Shown: positions 16,750 to 26,018, numbered from the stretch's first letter. The stretch is 64,000 nucleotides of DNA from Mesorhizobium sp. M2D.F.Ca.ET.226.01.1.1 (GCF_004022705.2 NZ_RZOY02000004.1:310001-374000), one strand, 5' to 3'. Program-made: numbers and translations. The notes: a model not told the origin generated them from the sequence alone.

Positions 16750-17547
16750 TTACAGCGCGTCCCTCGAGGCCGCTTCGGCGCGACGCGCTTTAAGTATCCA
16801 CTCGGTTGCCGCCGTGAGATCGTCGACGATCGCGGTCGGAGCCGGATCGAAGCGCGCTTCATCGCCCGGACGGTATTTGCCGGCGCGCACCAGCAGGGCC
16901 GCGCCAAGCCCGGCGTTGAGCGCCCCGGCGACATCGCTCTCCGCATCGTCGCCGACCATAACCGCGTCGGCCGCCGGGCAGTCCAGGTCCGCAAGCGCCG
17001 AGAGAAAGAAATCCGGCGACGGCTTGCCGAGCACCACGGGGCTTCGGCCGCTGGCGAATTCAAGCGCCGCGACGAAGGCGCCGGCGTCGAGGCTGAGCAG
17101 CCCGTCGGCATCCCTGAAAGTGCGGTTGACGGCAAGCGCCACGAAATCGGCGCCGGCAACCAGTTCGCGGAAAGCGCGGTTGAGGCTGGCATGGTCGAAG
17201 CCCTCGCCCGCATCGCCGACGACGACGGCTCGGCCGCTCCCGCCTTCCAGCCCGGCAAACTCGACCTCGAGGTCGGGATGGACGAGCAGATGCGGTTGGC
17301 AGCCATGCCTGCGTAGCCATTCGACCGCGGCACGCGCCGGCGTCAGCAGTTCCTCGTCCGCGACGTCGATACCCATTCCGCCGAGCTGCGCGATGATTGC
17401 GCTGCGCGGCGAGCGGGTCGTATTGCTGACGAAGCGGAGCGGCAGGCCGGCATTGCGCAGGTGTTCAATGGCCTCAGCGGCACCTGTTATCGGGGTGTCG
17501 CCATCATAGACGACACCCAGGAGATCCAGGAGCACCGCGCGTATCAT
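16750..17547 (-). CDS. HAD-superfamily subfamily IIA phosphatase, LHPP-like
   Basis: 265 residues from the ATG at 17547. HAD motifs: I, AVLLDLLGVVYDG (Asp8 nucleophile); II, RFVSNTTRSP; a C2-type cap (~90-170); III, Lys in VVLGKPSPDFF; IV, AVMVGDDAESDVAGALNAG. Motif I reads DLLG instead of DxDG, so the usual second Asp is absent. LHPP-type phosphatases (phospholysine/phosphohistidine/pyrophosphate) show the same loss, which supports that subgroup. Neighbours give no pathway clue. Substrate is unknown. Confidence 0.9.
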   Translation of the reverse strand: MIRAVLLDLLGVVYDGDTPITGAAEAIEHLRNAGLPLRFVSNTTRSPRSAIIAQLGGMGIDVADEELLTPARAAVEWLRRHGCQPHLLVHPDLEVEFAGLEGGSGRAVVVGDAGEGFDHASLNRAFRELVAGADFVALAVNRTFRDADGLLSLDAGAFVAALEFASGRSPVVLGKPSPDFFLSALADLDCPAADAVMVGDDAESDVAGALNAGLGAALLVRAGKYRPGDEARFDPAPTAIVDDLTAATEWILKARRAEAASRDAL

Positions 17548-17587
17548 CGCTGAAAGATGGAGAAACAGTCTCCGTTCGTCAAACCAG

Positions 17588-17619
17588 AGAAGATTCGGGC
17601 CAGGGAAGATTCGGGCCAA
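17588..17619. repeat. Two tandem 16-bp units GAAGATTCGGGCCARG
   Basis: Two adjacent 16-bp units differ at one base, followed by a diverged third (AAGGCTCAGGCC). They lie in the short gap between the HAD gene and the small gene at 17642. No function is recognised. Confidence 0.7.
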
Positions 17620-17641
17620 GAAGGCTCAGGCCGCGGAAGAA

Positions 17642-17845
17642 TCAGGCAGCGTCGCGGCCTTCGCCGACAAGGCGCGAGCGCATGCTCTTGGCCAGCGCCG
17701 TCTCGAGCCGCGCGGCGACCGCGCGATCCCATTCATTTGTCTTGCTGGCGCCGTCTTTCGAATGCGGCAGCGCCATCAGCCGGTCGATGATCGAGCCAGC
17801 CTCGCTGGGAGAGAGCAGGGCGTCGATTTCGCGTTCGTGCTGCAT
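17642..17845 (-). CDS. Small conserved-looking protein, unknown function
   Basis: 67 residues, strongly supported as a gene by AAGGAGG 8 nt before the ATG. It is charged and helical (EREIDALLSPSEAGSIIDRL; EWDRAVAARLETALAKSMRS), with no signal peptide, cysteine or membrane segment. It lies between the HAD phosphatase and xylA, with 230 bp upstream in which I see nothing definable. Function not recognised. Confidence 0.65.
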   Translation of the reverse strand: MQHEREIDALLSPSEAGSIIDRLMALPHSKDGASKTNEWDRAVAARLETALAKSMRSRLVGEGRDAA

Positions 17846-18075
17846 ACGTTTCGCCTCCTTCTTTCCTTCCCGCCACTGAAGCCATGTTTATACGAAATCC
17901 GTGACGGCTGTTTGAAGGCAAGAACGAGGTCATTGAGGGGCAGCGCGGGCAAAGTTTTGTCAGCCGCCTGCAAATCGCGGCAACGCGATTCCCGGCGCAC
18001 TTTTGCGCTGTGATAAGAGAATGCCGCGGCGGCTTGTTGACCGCACACGGCAGATTTCAGTGTTCCGATCGGATG

Positions 18076-19401
18076 TCAGACGTAGCGGTTGACGATGTTT
18101 TCGAGCAGCTCCTGCCGGCCGGAGCGCGGCTGCGGTTCGATCTTCTTCTTCACCACGCGTTCGGCGATTTCCTCCAGCGTGCGCTTGCCCGCAAGCATCG
18201 CCTTGCCTTCGGCGGTGTTCCAGCCGGCATAGCGTTCGGCGAGCGGACCGGACAGGGCCTTGTCCTCGATCATCTTCGCCGCCGCCTTCAGGCCGCGCGC
18301 GCAGGCATCCATGCCCCCGATATGGCCGATCAGGAGATCGTCCGGGTCGAGCGACTGCCGCCGGAGCTTGGCGTCGAAATTGGTGCCGCCGGTCTTGAAG
18401 CCGCCGCCCTGCAGCACCTGGTAATAGGCCAACGCCATTTCCGGCACATTGTTGGGGAACTGGTCGGTGTCCCAGCCCGACTGGTAGTCGTTGCGGTTCA
18501 TGTCGATCGAGCCGAAGATGCCCAGCGCATTCGCCAGAGCAAGCTCGTGCTCGAAGGAATGGCCGGCAAGGATCGCATGGCCCTGCTCGATGTTGAGCTT
18601 GACCTCCTTCTCCAGCCCGAAGCGCTTAAGGAAGCCATACACAGTGGCGACGTCATAGTCGTACTGGTGTTTTGTGGGCTCCTGTGGCTTCGGCTCGATC
18701 AGGACCGTGCCCTTGAAACCAATCTTGTGCTTGTAGTCGACGACGAGATTGAGGAAGCGGCCGGCCTGCTCCTGCTCGCGGGCAAGGTCGGTGTTGAGCA
18801 AGGTCTCATAGCCCTCGCGCCCGCCCCACAGCACATAGTTCTCGCCCTTCAGCTTCTTGGTGACGTCGATGCATTTCTTCACCGTCGCCGCCGCATAGGC
18901 AAACACATCCGGATCGGGATTGGTGGCCGCGCCCGACATGAAGCGGCGATGCGAGAACAGGTTCGCCGTGCCCCAGAGCAGCTTGACCCCGGTCTCTTTC
19001 ATTTTGTCGGCGAAATAGTCGGTGATCTCGTCGAGGCGCGCCGCACTCTCGGAGAAATCCTTGCCTTCCGGGCGCACATCGGCGTCGTGGAAGCAGAAAT
19101 AGGGAGCGCCGAGCAGCGAGAACATCTCGAAGGCAACGTCGGCCTTGAGCTTGGCCAACTCCATCGTGTCGATGCCGCCCGGCTTGGCGAACCAAGGCCG
19201 GTCGAAGGTCTGGCCGCCGAACGGGTCGCCGCCCGGCCAGGCGAAGGAATGCCAGTAGGCGACGGCGAAGCGCAGATGGTCTTCCAGCCGCTTGCCGGCA
19301 ACGACCTCGTCCGGATTGTAGAAACGGTAGGCCAGCGGATTGGTCGAATCCGGCCCCTCGTATTTGATCTTTTTGATGTCGCCGAAAAATCCGCTGCTCA
19401 T
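18076..19401 (-). CDS. xylA: Xylose isomerase
   Basis: 441 residues, typical of class II xylose isomerases; converts D-xylose to D-xylulose with two divalent metals. Start ATG 19401 follows GGAAGG. Catalytic His105 is in [13 protein letters not shown], followed by [14 protein letters not shown] (~142-154), the [14 protein letters not shown] signature (192-205), the metal-binding [18 protein letters not shown], and the distal [18 protein letters not shown]. It pairs functionally with xylB 755 bp upstream. Unusually, the two are separated by an opposite-strand SnoaL-like gene and an inverted-repeat element, so xylA probably has its own promoter. Confidence 0.98.
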   Translation of the reverse strand: MSSGFFGDIKKIKYEGPDSTNPLAYRFYNPDEVVAGKRLEDHLRFAVAYWHSFAWPGGDPFGGQTFDRPWFAKPGGIDTMELAKLKADVAFEMFSLLGAPYFCFHDADVRPEGKDFSESAARLDEITDYFADKMKETGVKLLWGTANLFSHRRFMSGAATNPDPDVFAYAAATVKKCIDVTKKLKGENYVLWGGREGYETLLNTDLAREQEQAGRFLNLVVDYKHKIGFKGTVLIEPKPQEPTKHQYDYDVATVYGFLKRFGLEKEVKLNIEQGHAILAGHSFEHELALANALGIFGSIDMNRNDYQSGWDTDQFPNNVPEMALAYYQVLQGGGFKTGGTNFDAKLRRQSLDPDDLLIGHIGGMDACARGLKAAAKMIEDKALSGPLAERYAGWNTAEGKAMLAGKRTLEEIAERVVKKKIEPQPRSGRQELLENIVNRYV

Positions 19402-19514
19402 AGTTTCCTTCCTCTCCGGGGGGCATTCGCCCGATTACCTCAGGCGTAATTGGTTTCGCTCTTTCGCGGGGCCAAAACGGTCAGGTCGAAACGATCCAAC
19501 GAAGGAACACGACC

Positions 19515-19883
19515 ATGACCGACCTCAACATGATCGCCCGCAACTACATTGCCGCCTGGAACGAGGCGGACGCGACCCGCCGCAAGGTGCTGCTCGAAGC
19601 GGCCTTCACCAAGGACGTCGCCTATCGCGACCCGGTCATGCAAGGCGACGGCCATGACGGCATCGCGGCACTGATCGACGGCGTGCAGCAGCGCTTCGCC
19701 GGCTTCCGGTTTTCGCTGAAGGGCGAGCCGGACGGTTTCGCCGACCGCATCCGCTTTTCGTGGAATCTTGGGCCGGAAGGCACGGAGTCGGTCATTGAAG
19801 GCACCGACATCGGCGTCATCGAGAACGGGCGGTTGAAGAGTGTTACCGGGTTTTTGGACAAGGTGCCGGCGCAACAAGGCTAG
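19515..19883 (+). CDS. SnoaL-like / NTF2-fold small protein
   Basis: 122 residues; start after AACGAAGGAACACGACC. The N-terminus (IARNYIAAWNEADATRRKVLLEAAFTKDVAYRDPV) and GIAALIDGVQQRFAGFRFSL are characteristic of the NTF2-like alpha+beta cone fold. Members are small-molecule isomerases, hydrolases or non-catalytic binding proteins, and nothing here specifies which. It is transcribed against xylA and xylB and may be a later insertion between them. Confidence 0.85.
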   Translation: MTDLNMIARNYIAAWNEADATRRKVLLEAAFTKDVAYRDPVMQGDGHDGIAALIDGVQQRFAGFRFSLKGEPDGFADRIRFSWNLGPEGTESVIEGTDIGVIENGRLKSVTGFLDKVPAQQG

Positions 19884-19893
19884 CTGGGGAGGT

Positions 19894-20153
19894 GGGGTGC
19901 GAGACCCCCCTCTCTGGCCTGCCTGCTCCGGCCCTTCGCTATCGCTCCGGGCGTTCGTCGTTCGGAAAGCCAAGCAGTTGGCTTTCCGTCCGCTGCGCGG
20001 GCCTCTCCTCACCCCCCTCAAGGCGGGAGATCGGCTGTCACTCCGGCCTTCGCCAATCGCCAGCGTCGTAGGAATGAGCGAGGCGCCCCAACTGCCAATC
20101 TCCCCCCTTGAGGGGGAGATGCCCGGCAGGGCAGAGAGGGGGGCCTCGCGCCC
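19894..20153. repeat. MITE-like element with ~29-bp terminal inverted repeats
   Basis: The left end (GGGGTGCGAGACCCCCCTCTC..) and right end (..GAGAGGGGGGCCTCGCGCCC) are near-perfect inverted repeats (26 of 29 positions). Inside are smaller hairpins: AAAGCCAA/TTGGCTTT near 19966-19986 and CTCCCCC-TT-GAGGGGGAG near 20100-20118. There is no coding capacity. It fills the gap between the SnoaL-like gene and the end of xylB, and a partial relative of its right end lies at 46379. Confidence 0.75.
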
Positions 20154-20155
20154 AC

Positions 20156-21610
20156 TCACGCAGTTACAGCCCTTATCGCCGGATAGAGCGCGCGATACCT
20201 TTGATAGGCATCAGCAAAAGCCCCACCAAGCCCCGCATCCGGCTCAATCGTCGCATCTGTCGCCGGCGCGGTGCACACCGCCAGCGGATCGGTCCCAGTC
20301 GCGGCGATCAACCCAAGCCTTGCCGCGCCAAACGCCGCGCCGAAGTCGCCGTCGGCGGGAATGTCGACCGGCACCTGCAATGCCGTCGCAATCGCCTTCA
20401 GCCAGTAGCGTGAGCGCGAGCCGCCGCCGATCGCGGTCACCCGGCTCAATGTCGTGCCGGCCGTCTTCAGCGCTTCGAGGCTGTCACGGAACGCAAAGGC
20501 GACGCCTTCCAGCACCGCCTGCGTCAGCACGGCACGGCTGGATTCATGCCCGAGCCCGGTGAAGGAGCCGCGAATGGCGGAGTCGTTGTGCGGCGTGCGC
20601 TCGCCCGACAGGTAAGGCAGGAAGGAGACGCCCGCCGGCGCCTTGAGCGCGTCGCCGAGCTCGCCGGTCAGCTCGCCGGCGCCTTTGCCGGTGACCTCCG
20701 ACAGCCAATTGAGCGAATCGGTGGCTGACAGAATGACGCCCATCTGGTGCCAGGTCTCGGGCAGCGCATGGCAGAACGTGTGCACCGCACTTTCGGGATT
20801 GGGCAGGTAGGAGGCGTTGGCGGCGAAGAGCACGCCTGACGTGCCGAGCGACACGAAAGCATGCCCGGCGCCGACCGTGCCCATGCCGCAAGCCGAGGCC
20901 GCATTGTCGCCGGCGCCGCCGGCAACCGGAATCCCGGCCGCGATGCCCCATTTCGATGCCAGCTCGCCGCGCAAGGCGCCTGCCTTGGCCGTGCCTTCCA
21001 CCAGCGACGGCATGTGCTTTTCGTCGAGCGACGTCGCCGCCAGCAGTTCGGGCGCCCAGCGCCGCTTGCCGACATCGAGCCAGGAGGTGCCGGCCGAATC
21101 CGACATTTCCGAGATACGCTCGCCGGTCAGCCAGAGCCGCAAATAGTCCTTGGGCAGCAGGACCTTCGTCACCTTGGCAAAAATCGCAGGCTCGTTGTTC
21201 TTCACCCAGCCGAGCTTCGGGGCGGTGAAGCCCGGGAAAACGATGTTGCCTGTGAGCTTGCGGAAGCGCGGATCGGCATCGAGCGCGGCGGCCTCGGCAT
21301 GGCTGCGCGTGTCGTTCCAAAGGATGCAGGGGCGCAGCACCTTGTCCGAGGCGTCGAGCAGGGTGGCGCCATGCATCTGGCCGGAAAGGCCGATGCCCTT
21401 GACCGCGGCAAGCTCCTTCGGGTGCGAAGCCTTGAGTTCGGAAATCGCCGTCTGGCAGGCCTCGATCCAATGCGCCGGGTCCTGCTCCGACCAGCCCGGA
21501 TGCGGCCGCGAGATGTCAAGCGAACCATGGCCGGAACCGATGACCTTCTGGCCATCATCGATCAGCAGCGCCTTGACGCCCGAAGTGCCCAGGTCGAGGC
21601 CGAGATACAT
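20156..21610 (-). CDS. xylB: Xylulokinase
   Basis: 484 residues of the FGGY carbohydrate kinase family; phosphorylates D-xylulose with ATP to xylulose 5-phosphate. N-terminal ATPase loop MYLGLDLGTSGVKALLID, substrate motif GLSGQMHGATLLD (74-86), catalytic Asp235 in PVAGGAGDNAASACGMG, and FGGY signature region SYLSGERTPHNDSAIRGSF followed by GGGSRSRYWLKAIA. RBS GGGAGGAAATC. A perfect 9-5-9 palindrome 22 bp upstream is a candidate operator. Product feeds the pentose phosphate pathway through rpe. Confidence 0.97.
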   Translation of the reverse strand: MYLGLDLGTSGVKALLIDDGQKVIGSGHGSLDISRPHPGWSEQDPAHWIEACQTAISELKASHPKELAAVKGIGLSGQMHGATLLDASDKVLRPCILWNDTRSHAEAAALDADPRFRKLTGNIVFPGFTAPKLGWVKNNEPAIFAKVTKVLLPKDYLRLWLTGERISEMSDSAGTSWLDVGKRRWAPELLAATSLDEKHMPSLVEGTAKAGALRGELASKWGIAAGIPVAGGAGDNAASACGMGTVGAGHAFVSLGTSGVLFAANASYLPNPESAVHTFCHALPETWHQMGVILSATDSLNWLSEVTGKGAGELTGELGDALKAPAGVSFLPYLSGERTPHNDSAIRGSFTGLGHESSRAVLTQAVLEGVAFAFRDSLEALKTAGTTLSRVTAIGGGSRSRYWLKAIATALQVPVDIPADGDFGAAFGAARLGLIAATGTDPLAVCTAPATDATIEPDAGLGGAFADAYQRYRALYPAIRAVTA

Positions 21611-21631
21611 GATTTCCTCCCATTGCCATTA

Positions 21632-21654
21632 ATTTTTTCGGATCTCGAAAAAAT
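21632..21654. promoter_or_regulatory. Perfect palindrome ATTTTTTCG-GATCT-CGAAAAAAT upstream of xylB
   Basis: Nine-bp perfect inverted arms with a 5-bp centre, 22 bp before the xylB ATG and AT-rich in a GC-rich neighbourhood. The placement suits a sugar-responsive repressor operator (ROK/XylR or LacI type). No such regulator lies beside it in the window. A role as terminator hairpin of the upstream TPR gene is the alternative. Confidence 0.5.
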
Positions 21655-21692
21655 CTGGCTTGGCCAGTTCTTAGGACAAGATCCGCTGCGGG

Positions 21693-23015
21693 TCAATTCT
21701 CAGACAAATCGGATGCCCGCCGCAGGAACAACGCCGACAGCGGACTGTCGGGCCGGGCCAGCTGCCGTTCGGCGGTCAATGCCCGCGCCAGCGCCTTATC
21801 GTCGGCGCGCAGGGCGGCCTCGAGCAGCGTCAGGTCGATCACGTCGCGCTGCGCATGGCTGCCGCCGAACCGATGCGCGATCGAGCGAATCGGCCGGATC
21901 AGGCGTGCCGTCTCGTCGTAGTTGCCTTGGCCAAAGGCCTGGATGGCAAGCGTCAGCGGGTGGCCGACGTCGCGCGTGAACGCGGCATTGTCGTCAGTGC
22001 CGCGCATCGCCTCACGCTGCACCTCGATCAGCGTTTTCGCCGGCGCTTCCAGCCCGGCGCCGACAAAGGCCATCATCGCATGGGCGTCGTTGAAGGCGTA
22101 GTTGCCGGCGGCGGCCTTCGGGATCCAGTTGGCGGCGAGCGCCGCCCAGCGGTCGCCGACATCGACGCCGCCGAGATGGAGACGCCACAGGATCGCCGAG
22201 GCGTCGACCATATTGAGCGCCAATGTCGAGCGTTTTCCATAGATCGGCCCGTCATAGAGCCGGAGCACCTCGCCGGTTTCGCCAAGATCGTAGTGGAACA
22301 GCGCCAGATGCCACCAATTGTGGATCTGCAGGAAACTCTCCTTCGTCCACGCCTCCGGATTGGCGCGCATCCAGGCGATGCCCTCTCTTTGCCGGCTCTG
22401 CATTTCCATAACATGCGCCACCGCGTGCTGCGCCCAGCCGTCGCGCGGCTCGATCTCGACGGCCTGCCGCCCAAAGGACTCGGCGCGGGCATAATCGCCC
22501 ATCTCCTCAAGCCCGAAGGCCTGCATGCCGAGAATGGCGTGGTAGCCCGGCATGTCCTTTTGCCAGGCCGGCAGCGCCCGGCCGATGCGGTCGCGCAACA
22601 TGCGCGCGTTACCGGTGAAGAAATCGATCTGATGTCCGGTCTGCAGCGCCAGCGCATCGAGTGGGAAGTCGACGGCGATGTCCTCGAGGATGCGGGCGGC
22701 TTCATGCCATCGCCCTTCGGCGAGATGGCCAAGCGCTGCGACATGCGCCGCTTCGCGCGCGCTCGCCGCCAGCGGCAGCGCCGCTTCGTAACTGGACCGT
22801 GCAACCGCCGACGCGTCGCGCTCCGTGGCGAGGCCGAACAGGTAGCCCTTGAAGACATGCGCCATGACGAAGGCCGGGTCGTCGGCAATGGCGCGGTCGA
22901 TCGATCCGACCGGATCGCCGATGAAGCACTGCAGCTCATGCACCGCCTTGACGTAGGACGAGAAGCCGACTTCGGTTGCGCCTGAATAGTTCAGCCCGAA
23001 TGCATCCTTCATCAT
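21693..23015 (-). CDS. TPR protein of the TTC38 type
   Basis: 440 residues from the ATG at 23015, with GCGAGG upstream. The protein is alpha-helical with TPR-like repeats throughout and TTC38-family phrases: AFVMAHVFKGYLFGLATERD, DIAVDFPLDALALQTGHQIDFFTGNA, GWAQHAVAHVMEMQSRQREGIAWM and NWWHLALFHYDLGE. Bacterial members have no assigned biochemical role; TPRs usually mediate protein contacts. It has no signal peptide. It lies upstream of xylB on the same strand with an 82-bp gap containing a palindrome. Confidence 0.85.
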   Translation of the reverse strand: MMKDAFGLNYSGATEVGFSSYVKAVHELQCFIGDPVGSIDRAIADDPAFVMAHVFKGYLFGLATERDASAVARSSYEAALPLAASAREAAHVAALGHLAEGRWHEAARILEDIAVDFPLDALALQTGHQIDFFTGNARMLRDRIGRALPAWQKDMPGYHAILGMQAFGLEEMGDYARAESFGRQAVEIEPRDGWAQHAVAHVMEMQSRQREGIAWMRANPEAWTKESFLQIHNWWHLALFHYDLGETGEVLRLYDGPIYGKRSTLALNMVDASAILWRLHLGGVDVGDRWAALAANWIPKAAAGNYAFNDAHAMMAFVGAGLEAPAKTLIEVQREAMRGTDDNAAFTRDVGHPLTLAIQAFGQGNYDETARLIRPIRSIAHRFGGSHAQRDVIDLTLLEAALRADDKALARALTAERQLARPDSPLSALFLRRASDLSEN

Positions 23016-23112
23016 TATGTCCTCGCTGTCGGGCAATTTTGCGATCGGGATGCGATCCTAGGGCAGCCAACCGCGCAGACATAGCCTCGCAGTTGCCTCG
23101 CTTTGGCCAGTC

Positions 23113-23736
23113 CTAGTTCCCCGACCGCATCGCCACCGTGGCGATGCCGGCGCCGACCAGCAGCGTGCCGCCGGTGCGATTGAAGATGCGGATCGCCTTC
23201 GGGTTGCGCACGATCGCGCGGGCCCTCGATGCGACCAGCGCGTAGCCGAAAGCGTTGGCGAAGGCCAAGGTCAGGAAGGTCGTCTCGAAGATCAGCATCT
23301 GCGCCCAGAAGTCGGCGTGCCGGTCGAGGAACTGCGGCAGGAAGGCGACGAAGAAGGTAATGCTTTTCGGATTCAGCGCCGTCACCAGCCAGGCATGCGC
23401 CATCATCCGTGCCGCCGACACCGCGTCGGTACGCGGTTCGGCCTTCAGCGCGCCGCCGGCGCGGAACAGCTTGATACCGAGATAGATCAGATAGCCGGCG
23501 CCGATCACCTTCAAGATGGTGAACACCGTCGCCGAAGCCGCGAGCAACGCGCCGATGCCAAGCATCGACAGCGTCATGGCAGTGAAGTCGCCCAGCGCGA
23601 CGCCCATTGCCATCGGCAGCGCGGTGCGCCAGCCCTGGCCCAACGCATAGGAGACGACCAAAAGGATCGTCGGGCCCGGAATGACGAGAAGGATCGAAGA
23701 GGCGGCGGCGAAGGCAGCCCAGTTTTCGAAGGACAT
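23113..23736 (-). CDS. LysE/RhtB-family amino-acid or metabolite exporter
   Basis: 207 residues from the ATG at 23736 with AAGGAGC upstream. Six hydrophobic segments, the family signature SSILLVIPGPTILLVVSYALGQGWRTALP (PGP motif) in the first helix region, and LVTALNPKSITFFVAFLPQF in the middle are standard for LysE/RhtB transporters. It is an inner-membrane exporter driven by proton motive force. Substrate cannot be told from sequence. It is divergent from the L,D-transpeptidase. Confidence 0.93.
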   Translation of the reverse strand: MSFENWAAFAAASSILLVIPGPTILLVVSYALGQGWRTALPMAMGVALGDFTAMTLSMLGIGALLAASATVFTILKVIGAGYLIYLGIKLFRAGGALKAEPRTDAVSAARMMAHAWLVTALNPKSITFFVAFLPQFLDRHADFWAQMLIFETTFLTLAFANAFGYALVASRARAIVRNPKAIRIFNRTGGTLLVGAGIATVAMRSGN

Positions 23737-23966
23737 TTCCCTGCTCCTTGAGCGCAAAGAACAGGATAAATCCTGGGGTCGGCGGGAATGTAAAGAGGCC
23801 GTTGGAAAAATCTTCAACGGCTCGACCGGCTGGCCCATCGGCCGCCGCAACGATCCGTTAGGGTTAAGCCGGACCAACGCCCTTTCACCCTTTTTCAACC
23901 ATGACTGGCGAAAATGCGATTATCCGGCCGGACCGTGCTTCCCGCCGGCAGCGTAGGGTTTGGTGT

Positions 23967-24737
23967 ATGCGCGAGTTGCCGCAAAGTCTGACGCCGCCTT
24001 CCAACGGCGCCGCAATCGATACCGAAATTCAGCTTTCCCGCCGCGCCGTGCTTTCGGGCGCAGGCGCCATCGCGCTGCTCGGTTTTGCCGGCTGCAGCAC
24101 CACCGACACGCTCGACCTGCCGCAAATGCAGCTCGACAACACCGTCACCGGTTCCGTGCCGCCCATGCGCCCGGCGATCAGCGTCGACAAGAACATCACC
24201 GGCCCCGATGTGATGTATGCCTCGTTGACCGATGGCGGCTTCCAGGTGCCGGCCGTGCCGTGGCAGAAGGTCAAGCCGCGATTCCGCCGCCAGATCGTCG
24301 TCGATAAGACTGGCGAGGCGCCCGGAACCATCGTCGTCCACCTGCAGGAGCGCATGCTCTATCTTGTCCAGCCGGGCGGCGATGCCATCCGCTACGGCGT
24401 CGGCATCGGCAAGGACGGCTTTCGCTGGTCTGGCCGCGCCAACATCCAGTATGGCCGCGAATGGCCGGTCTGGACGCCGCCGCCGGAAATGATCCAGCGC
24501 AAGCCGGAACTGGTGAAATGGCAGGGCGGACAGCCCGGCGGCCTGACCAATCCGCTCGGCGCCCGGGCGCTCTACATCTACCAGAACGGCAGGGACACCG
24601 GCTACCGCATTCACGGCTCGCCCGAATGGTGGAGCATCGGCCAGGCGATGTCCTCGGGCTGCGTGCGTCTGATCAACCAGGACATCATCGACCTCTACAG
24701 CCGCGTCGCCAAGAAGAACCCGGTCGTCGTCGTCTGA
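23967..24737 (+). CDS. L,D-transpeptidase (YkuD) lipoprotein
   Basis: 256 residues from the ATG at 23967; an in-frame ATG at 23901 is possible, and neither has a strong RBS. The N-terminus reads SRRAVLSGAGAIALLGFAGCSTT, a twin-arginine-like and lipobox sequence with Cys43 as acylation site, so it is a periplasm-facing lipoprotein. The YkuD domain (~108-250) has His216 and the catalytic Cys232 in HGSPEWWSIGQAMSSGCVRL. Such enzymes form 3-3 peptidoglycan crosslinks or attach outer-membrane proteins to peptidoglycan; Rhizobiales encode many copies. Confidence 0.95.
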   Translation: MRELPQSLTPPSNGAAIDTEIQLSRRAVLSGAGAIALLGFAGCSTTDTLDLPQMQLDNTVTGSVPPMRPAISVDKNITGPDVMYASLTDGGFQVPAVPWQKVKPRFRRQIVVDKTGEAPGTIVVHLQERMLYLVQPGGDAIRYGVGIGKDGFRWSGRANIQYGREWPVWTPPPEMIQRKPELVKWQGGQPGGLTNPLGARALYIYQNGRDTGYRIHGSPEWWSIGQAMSSGCVRLINQDIIDLYSRVAKKNPVVVV

Positions 24738-24746
24738 TCTTTTTCA

Positions 24747-24765
24747 GGCGACCTGTCCGGTCGCC
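24747..24765 (+). terminator. Hairpin after the L,D-transpeptidase gene
   Basis: GGCGACC/GGTCGCC 7-bp perfect stem with a 5-nt loop, 9 nt past the stop. No clean T run follows (ATCTTCG), so it is only a possible terminator. Confidence 0.35.
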
Positions 24766-24851
24766 ATCTTCGAGATCCCGTTTCTTCCGTTGCGCGATGC
24801 CGCAAGACAGGCGAAGGTGCCCTGAATCCTTCGCTTCGGGAGAGATCAAGC

Positions 24852-26018
24852 ATGGCTGGAACCTTCGTCATCGCGCAGGGCGGCGGCCCCACCGCCGTCA
24901 TCAACCAGACCGTCGTCGGCGCGACGCTGGAAATCCGCAAGCGTCATCCCGGCGCCAAGGTGCTTGGCTCGATCCATGGCGTGCGCGGCATCCGCGACGG
25001 CAATTATGTCGATCTCTCCGCCATTCCCGAGGACCGGCTGCGGCTGATCGCCGGCACGCCGAGCGCAGCCCTGGGCTCGACCCGCGACAAGCCGGACGCC
25101 GCCTATTGCGAGATCATACTCAACGGCCTGAAAAAGGCCGGCGCCGACGCCTTCATCTATATCGGCGGCAACGACACCTCGGGCACGCAGCAGATCCTGA
25201 CCGATGCCGCCGGCGGCTCGATCGCCTTCGTGCATGCGCCAAAAACCATCGACAACGACCTCGAGGAGAACGACCACACGCCGGGCTTCATCTCGGCGGC
25301 CGAATTCGTCGCCGGCGCCTTTCTCTCGGTCGATCTCGATTTCCGCGCTTTGCCCGGCATCTATGTCGGTATCGTCATGGGCCGGCACGCCGGCTTCCTC
25401 ACCGCCGCCGCTGCCGCCTGGCAGCTCGATCCCGACAGCGGGCCGCATCTGATCTATGTGCCGGAGCGCGCCTTCTCGGCGAAGCGCTTCATCGATGAAG
25501 TGCGCGAAAAGCTGGATCGCCACAAGCGCTGCATCGTCGCCGTATCGGAAGGCGTCAGCACCGCCGACGGCAAGGCACTGGTCGAGAGCCTGGTGCCGCC
25601 GGAGAAGCTCGAGCGCGACCAGCACGGCAACGTCAAGCTGTCGGGCAGCGACCTGCCGGCGGCGCTCGAGCGTGCATTGGCAGAAGGCCTGCCGGGCAAG
25701 CGTGCCCGGGTCGACGCACTGGGTTACATGCCGCGCGGCTATGTCGGCGCCATTAGCGCCGTCGATGCCCAGGAAGCCTTCGATGCCGGCGCCTTCGCGG
25801 TCGCCGTCGCTGGCGAAGGCGGCGGTTCGGTGGCGATCCAGTACGACGGGTCGAAGAGCGTGCTGAAGAAGGTGCCGCTGAAGGCGGTGGCCGGCAAGAC
25901 CCGCCATATGCCGGACGATTTCATGCAGCCGGACGTCAACCAGCTTTCGGAAGCCGGCATGACCTATCTGAAGCGGCTGGTGCCGGAGAAATATAAGGTC
26001 GGGAAGCCGTTCGTCTGA
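24852..26018 (+). CDS. 6-phosphofructokinase, pyrophosphate-dependent type
   Basis: 388 residues of the PFK family, phosphorylating fructose 6-phosphate. The phosphate-donor loop reads YIGGNDTSG (GGND at 105-108) with Asp at the position that distinguishes PPi enzymes from ATP enzymes (Gly). The Lys of PKTIDND (130-136) is the second PPi signature. The substrate loop is GIVMGRHAGF. Most Rhizobiales lack ATP-PFK and rely on Entner-Doudoroff, so a reversible PPi enzyme fits. It overlaps the next gene by one nt (TGATG). Confidence 0.93.
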   Translation: MAGTFVIAQGGGPTAVINQTVVGATLEIRKRHPGAKVLGSIHGVRGIRDGNYVDLSAIPEDRLRLIAGTPSAALGSTRDKPDAAYCEIILNGLKKAGADAFIYIGGNDTSGTQQILTDAAGGSIAFVHAPKTIDNDLEENDHTPGFISAAEFVAGAFLSVDLDFRALPGIYVGIVMGRHAGFLTAAAAAWQLDPDSGPHLIYVPERAFSAKRFIDEVREKLDRHKRCIVAVSEGVSTADGKALVESLVPPEKLERDQHGNVKLSGSDLPAALERALAEGLPGKRARVDALGYMPRGYVGAISAVDAQEAFDAGAFAVAVAGEGGGSVAIQYDGSKSVLKKVPLKAVAGKTRHMPDDFMQPDVNQLSEAGMTYLKRLVPEKYKVGKPFV

